Source: Echinostoma caproni
Lineage: Eukaryota; Platyhelminthes; Trematoda; Plagiorchiida; Echinostomatidae
Reading direction: 5' to 3'
Assembly: GCA_900618425.1 (NCBI GenBank)
Contig: UZAN01040161.1
Location: forward strand, 25,062-89,061
Length of the DNA: 64,000 nucleotides
Positions within the stretch are counted from its first letter, which is position 1; every line of letters starts with the position of its first letter. The notes under the pieces are model-generated. The model worked only from the letters and a program-made list of their open reading frames with translations, searched no databases and was not told the DNA's origin. Of this stretch, positions 58,545 through 64,000 are shown piece after piece. The position numbers and the translations under genes are program-made.

Positions 58545-61100
58545 GAGGCTCACACAGATGATCAATTAATACCTTGGGATACCTCACGTATAATAACAAG
58601 CATTTCCTTGGACCGTTGGATAAGAATACACCCATCGAGCTTAAAAATAAAGCATTCTCTGTGGATAATAATCAATTCCAGATTGCCTAACTTCTTGATC
58701 ACGTGCCGCCGAATGAACTGGTAGGCCGGCACATCCACCATATATTAGTTCCTCCCCACCGTAAGCTGATGGAGCCCCAGCTACTGTGAATAGCATCATT
58801 TTCTCGAATCTTACCCGCGGATCTTCGTTGAATGCATTTTAGTTTGCTACTTAAACTGCTGGTTTTAATCCACTGGCCATGCATCCAATTGTTGTTGTAT
58901 AGTTGACAATCAAACTTAAAACATGACTAAACTTAACTGATTACTAGTTAGTGGAACGTCATTCTTCTCGATAATGGGAGCACACGGTTGAAAAATTTAC
59001 GCCCATGGATAATCAGGGAGCATTACACTGACCAGAGAAAAAGATTTAACAATTAAATTTCTTATTTGATTGGTACATGATCGTGTTCACTCGCTTCTCT
59101 TTTGAAATCAAACGGGAAAGATAGGACTACGCGATCGGCCACAAAACAAGATTCTTTTCTGAATAATTTTGTTTGCTCCTGACTCACCAACTTGCAGTAA
59201 ACAACAACATTTAAAGAGCATTTGTAACTGTTCTACAAACAAGGTACTTGGAACTAATCTATCACCCAATAGGGTGCCATATATATATATCATGTGAATT
59301 AAAGAAATTTGCATTGGTTATTCTCTTTGTCTGTCCTTTGGAAATGTATCTGTTAGTTAAATGTTTTAATATTTTGCAACTATGACGTTTTGTGTACAAA
59401 TGTATGCACATGGAACGTTTTTCTATAAATTGCCGTATGTTGTTCGTGGTGATTGATTCACGGGCTCCATTTTTTACGAAAATATTTAGCAGGGACAATG
59501 TATTAGAAGAAACAGCAAAAAATGAATTTCAATATCAGGACTGAATATTATCGAGCCTTATTCAAGATACAGGTATTGTTTCGAGTTTTTAAGGCGAATA
59601 GAGAGTTGACTGTATTATGAGTAGTCATGGAAGATCTAGTGTTTTCACGAATTATTTTTTGAGCACAGGATGGATAATGAAGTAGGATTCCGATTGGTTC
59701 CACGGAGGCCAAAATGCAACTCACAAACCCATTCCATAGAGACGTCTAGAAAATAAGAAGAGGAGGCAAAAACGATTTCCCACATGATGAACGATCGAAA
59801 TGTTGGTTTTCGTAATCACTGTGCTATTTAACCTGGTCGAATGAGGTTGACAGATTCGTTCGGCCAAAATTGGTTCTCTCACATGGCCAAATAAATACTT
59901 ACATATAGAACGAAAGTGCAGGAACAGAAACTTTATCTTTGAGCTGATAGCGAACAAACTGACTTGAGGTAAATACAACAAAAGGCTTTGGCGTGATAAA
60001 TATTTTTCACAACTGTAATTACTTCACATGCTACCATCTCATAGACGTATTACCTTTCAAAGTTAGTGATATACTATTTTTCGCTCAAAAGCGACGTACA
60101 AAATTATTAAGCCAAATAACATCTTATTAAGAACTTATACTTTTCTCGCTAGTCTCATAGTTACTTCATAGAATTATTTAAACATACTTCCAGATAGTTT
60201 TGACAGATGGAGCTACTTCACTCATTTTTCCTAGTCGCAGACGGTTAAAAGAAGGAATACTGGTAATACTTGCCGAGCAGAAAGCTTAAAACAAACCGTT
60301 ATTCTATAAACCTGTATCAATGATCGGAGTTCAATTATCGAAAAATAGCATCTACTCAACACTTTTTCCACAAGTTGGATGTGTGCAGCCGCCTGATTGA
60401 TGTCTAATCTAGCGTGACGCTAAAGATGCTAGGCATTGAAGAAAAAGCTTGCTGCTAAATCCTGGACACATCTTAGGATACGCGTGGGGTTATGAGTAGG
60501 CTTCTTATGCTTAAACCGCTTTTAGCACCTGTGCCATAATTATGGCCCCACAGTTAAAAATCAGTTTCAACTTTGATCATAGTGTGCAGTTAGATGCACA
60601 TTGCGAGTGTCATGGAAAATACCTGGTATTCTTGGTAGGAGTAGTTTCATTTATTGGCCCAGATTGAGTAACACGTTTGTATTCCACTTTTATACTACCC
60701 AAGTATTTGAACTGCAAAGAAGCTGAACAACCCGGACATGTTTGGTGCACCAGATTACACCCGCGAGGAGGCCCATTTATCTTTGCCATAACGAGTAAAC
60801 AGAATACCTGTGACACCAAACACCATTCAACACACCCTCAAATCAATTTAATTTTAATTTCTACATCCCATGTCGGTGTAACGTTGCCCTAAATCACGTG
60901 CATACTTCTATTCCTCTGGTTTGGGTCTTTGTTAATATGCTTTTGAACATCCCAACTCTAACTCTGTCTTCAGAAAGTGCTTATCAAAATCGAAGTTGAG
61001 CAAAGCTCTTTGCTCTTGCCCTGGGCAAGTTAACAGACGCTGTCAATTTCTAGTCACCCAGGGGTCCAGATTTGACTCTTGACCCGACCGGTTAGCAGAC
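58545..61100. other. Unassigned DNA
   Basis: No recognised element. A short AT run at 59279-59292. Confidence 0.45.
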
Positions 61101-61107
61101 ATATACC

Positions 61108-61170
61108 ATGTCAAGATCATCAACGGTGCTCGGTGCCTGTGAAAAAACCGAATGAATTAATCCGAACATT
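61108..61170 (+). repeat. Hammerhead SINE, head fragment
   Basis: AGATCATCAACGGTGCTCGG, GCCTGTGAAA and ATTAATCCGAAC match the head block at 733-808. No tRNA-like box or ribozyme follows, so it is a truncated relic. Confidence 0.65.
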
Positions 61171-61944
61171 CCCTGTGTAACCATATGCCATGATTCATAA
61201 AATAAACTGGTGTGAGAGGAGAGCGGTTAGGGAATTCTGATCGATTGAATAAAGTAACCAGACGACGCGAGGGTTCAGTTATCGCCTGACTGTCTGATTC
61301 GTGGTTGATTGCGTCAAATCCTCGGGTCATAGAGTCACGAATATATTACCAATCCTCTTTTGTTTGCACAGTTTGGGGTGCTTGATTAGAACAAACACCG
61401 CTGACCTGGGTCAAATATAATTTATCTCAGTTCTCTAGACAGATTATTTGGGGTTCTGTAGGTATCCTTATATTATCTTTGGACACCTGTCGTGTCTCGT
61501 GTTGACCAGCTGCACAACGATTAACTTGCGAATTACTTTAGTTATAGACTTACTCAATGAGGCGGCTGATGCTCTTTGATTTGTTTGGTCAAACATTGAA
61601 TAGGACAATCGATGTAACCAGGTCCGCAGGAGCGTGCGAATTGAACATGGAAATGATTGACGGTGACAATTGAACTTTTAGCCTCTCAGCAATAGTCGAA
61701 TAGGATCAGTAGAATATCCTCAGTTTGGCATCGTAAAATGTGAATTTTGGACTGCAAGAAAACACTGTAGCGAACATAGCTCGGGCTAATACAGTTAAAC
61801 GCAGGGTTCAAAATTAGCAAACTTATGTAATGGACTGATGAGATGAACATAATTGGGTATTTATGATATTTTGCTATGTGGTTTGAAAATGAAAGGACAG
61901 AGTTTTATTCATTGTTGTTGTGGGGTTTGGAAATGTGCACAATC

Positions 61945-61988
61945 GGAACAGCTCACTCTATCCACCGATGGATAGAATGAGCTGTTCC
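61945..61988. repeat. Near-perfect hairpin at PLE end
   Basis: Two 20-nt arms (61945-61964 and 61969-61988) with one mismatch flank a 4-nt loop. It begins about 50 nt beyond the stop codon of the adjacent PLE endonuclease frame (on the minus strand), so it may be the element's 3' terminal structure or an inverted junction of two copies. Confidence 0.85.
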
Positions 61989-62037
61989 ATATCCGGTCTG
62001 ACAAAGGTCACGATCGTTTCGGTCGACTGTTCCAGGT

Positions 62038-62440
62038 TTAGGCCGGGGTATTTGAAGTGACTGAACGAATCGTTGTTGGAGAAAAAAGGGATGAATTCAT
62101 TAGGCAAATAACCACAACCTCGGCTGCAGCAAGGTGCCGTTGACGAACAGCTTTGGATGGGTTTTCTGGTACTTTGAATATCGCCTTTATTGTATCCGCG
62201 TTTACCTGGTGGCCCGTGTCTGCAAGGTGTTCTACCACTGCACTCGTAATCGTTTTCCTTGTGTCCGTACCCATCCACGCTGGTGGCAGTGTTGAGAGTG
62301 CTGAATAATGTCTTCTTATGGTCGGTTGGATGATACTCTTTCTCGGTTCATTTTCAGATGCTGTTTGATGAACTTGTCTGTCACCTTTGTCAATCTTTTG
62401 AATAAATAGTTCTTTGCTTTAATTGAATTGCCTAAACGCT
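62038..62440 (-). pseudogene. Penelope-like element, linker and endonuclease end
   Basis: Minus strand. KAKNYLFKRLTKVTDKFIKQ (linker) is followed, across a frameshift, by MGTDTRKTITSAVVEHLAD then TGHQVNADTIKAIFKV and AAAEVVVICL, ending SNTPA stop at 62038. The GIY-YIG catalytic start is missing or displaced; the later H (VEHLADTGH) and E (AAE) segments remain. The G+C-rich 78-codon frame is fairly intact. 5'-truncated. Confidence 0.7.
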
Positions 62441-62449
62441 TAACGGTGA

Positions 62450-63885
62450 TGATTTCTTAAGAGGCCGGTAAAAATGTTCAGTTTGTGAGATGCGAAGCAC
62501 GCGTTTATCATAGCTGTATTAAAGCATTCAAAATGCAAAGCATATGCTGGCTGAAATTTTGCAACATTGCAATTCGAATCCTCTTTATATGAGGGTGTCA
62601 TAATTCCAAAAACGGTGCCGGTCTAGGATAATCGTTCCTTGTTGACAACGGTCGAGAAAAGGTCAAATTGTCATTCATATAATTAATCTCTCATTTGGAG
62701 TAAGTTTCCAGAATTCCCACAAATAAACAGGATATGTATCGGAACGGTCCACTATCAGATGCGCATACTTGAGTTCATCGTAGCGAACAGCAACAAATTG
62801 CTCCAACAGGTCTTGTTCATTTTTGGTCGTTGAAAGAAACCGCTGATCGCATCTTTCTGCGTACTACTCACCAGTGAATAGTATCTCACCGCAAGGGTAG
62901 CACGTAAACAGAAATATCGACTTATAACAAAACTGGTTCAACAGAATTGAATTTACCGCCATTATAGATTTATATATTGGGCTTCAAAGAAACATCGATA
63001 TGACTATACCAACTTTTACTCCGAATTTTATATTTACCTTCTTGATGAAAAACCACAAAACGAAACTTCCTACTCGAAACAGGCATACTCAACACAGAAA
63101 GGCTCTAAATTGCATTTGGGAACGGGCAACAGTGATTCATGACGTGCTTTCTTGTAGATCACACTAATGAGTATATTTTAGGATTTCATTTTTAACTGTT
63201 GTCGTACGATCGGTTAGGGATTAACAATTTTCCAGGTTACTTCATTGCAGGTAATAAATGATTATCATTTTTCGCTAAGAAACTCAACGAAATCTGAACA
63301 CGCCAAGTGCGGTGAGTTTCCAGGAGATTGCGTTGTTAGATTTCTTAGAAATATTCATTCAAACACCGCAAAAGTTGGAAAGCATATCATATTGATCACC
63401 ATCTGAATTCGTATTTGTATTCGTATATAGGGTGACAATTCAATACTGTGGATTTTATAGGCGAATTCTCACAAGCAAAATTAAATAATGAAATCAGTTG
63501 TGATATATAATTTCACATGTATTTTGCAATGAAGTCAGATGCATTTCCAAAGGGAAAAGACGCATTTCTTAGAAACATCCTTGTTTCAAATGAGTGCACT
63601 TGGGCTTATGCGCCTGCTTAAAATCAATGAAAAGTGTTTCTTTTAGACCTCNNCCAGAATCAAAGATTGTCAGCATGTGTCCAACAAATTAAATACAGAA
63701 ACCTCTCGTCTGGTACAACATTTTGCTCTCAAATGAACATGAGTTTCTTCACTTGCTTTTGTAATATCAATCAGTTATCGAATTTCTGCCACGGTCTACT
63801 GAATTTAATCGTAGTGTCTGAGTCCATTTATTTGAGAAAAAAAAAGAATTATAAGAAATTCTACAATTTAGTACATCCTAGAGAA
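62450..63885. other. Unassigned DNA
   Basis: Two ambiguous bases at 63652-63653; nothing recognised. Confidence 0.45.
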
Positions 63886-63890
63886 AAATA

Positions 63891-64000
63891 GTGCAGACCT
63901 TTTGTAGGGATGTATATAAGAACTTGGCAGCATTGCCATCCTACTTAAACTCTATTGTCCTGTTTTTTTACTCATAAAAGCCTGATTTTGCAGGCGTTTC
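63891..64000 (+). repeat. Dispersed repeat C, copy 2 (runs off window)
   Basis: Inverted relative to 17992-18098 and nearly identical. Landmarks: GGGATGTATATAAGAA, CTCTATTGTCCTG and GCCTGATTTTGCAGGC. The last forms a small CCTG/CAGG hairpin around the edge of the window. Confidence 0.85.

Noticed and set aside
60610..60892. Overlapping frames on both strands with a CPGC/FKYLGSI-like stretch
   Set aside because: FKYLGS resembles an RTE-type LINE motif, but nothing else of a LINE is visible around it.

Overview
The window looks like draft genomic DNA of a parasitic flatworm, most likely a trematode and possibly schistosome-like. The sequence is AT-rich, with no operons, no bacterial gene packing, no CRISPR array and no rRNA. 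What can be identified is almost all dispersed repeats: Penelope-like elements (PLEs) with RT and GIY-YIG domains, non-LTR retrotransposon (LINE) pieces, and short tRNA-headed elements that end in a hammerhead ribozyme, an arrangement known from the schistosome Sm-alpha SINE. Runs of N at 143-614, 17037, 20131, 44729 and 63652-63653 mark a draft assembly.

Layout. 1-2 kb: hammerhead SINE units in tandem (with a gap) and a reversed copy. 4.4-5.1 kb: the 3' end of a PLE followed by a compound hairpin. 7.9-8.7 kb: a second SINE type and repeat family D. 9.2-10.2 kb: a richer-GC unassigned stretch. 15.2 kb: LINE tail. 18.0 kb: repeat C, seen again inverted at the right edge. 21.5 kb: a second hammerhead-like site. 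25.9-26.1 kb: the best-supported plus-strand coding exon. 27.3-27.9 kb: two hammerhead SINEs head to head. 29.3-33.6 kb: PLE fragments and repeat D with a tetranucleotide expansion. 36.0-37.7 kb: the best-preserved PLE, flanked by inverted repeats. 43.3-44.2 kb: LINE. 45.5-46.7 kb: second long PLE. 49-50 kb: LINE and PLE pieces back to back. 56.9-57.7 kb: well-preserved LINE C-terminus. 61.9-62.4 kb: PLE endonuclease end with a hairpin.

Host genes are hard to see. In DNA of this composition about 150 open frames of 60 codons or more, and several over 100, are expected by chance, so an open frame alone means little. I list exons only where splice signals, a stop with a poly(A) signal, or recognisable sequence adds support; all are low to moderate confidence.

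The most interesting host signal is on the minus strand. A start codon and signal-peptide-like first exon with a strong donor lies at 55.8 kb. Downstream lie at least nine very short candidate exons (15-27 nt) with pyrimidine-tract acceptors and mostly GTAAGT or GTGAGT donors, plus two longer ones. Their lengths are multiples of three, and all stay open in the single phase set by exon 1. This is the architecture of the micro-exon genes known from schistosomes. It is an inference from splice motifs and needs transcript data.
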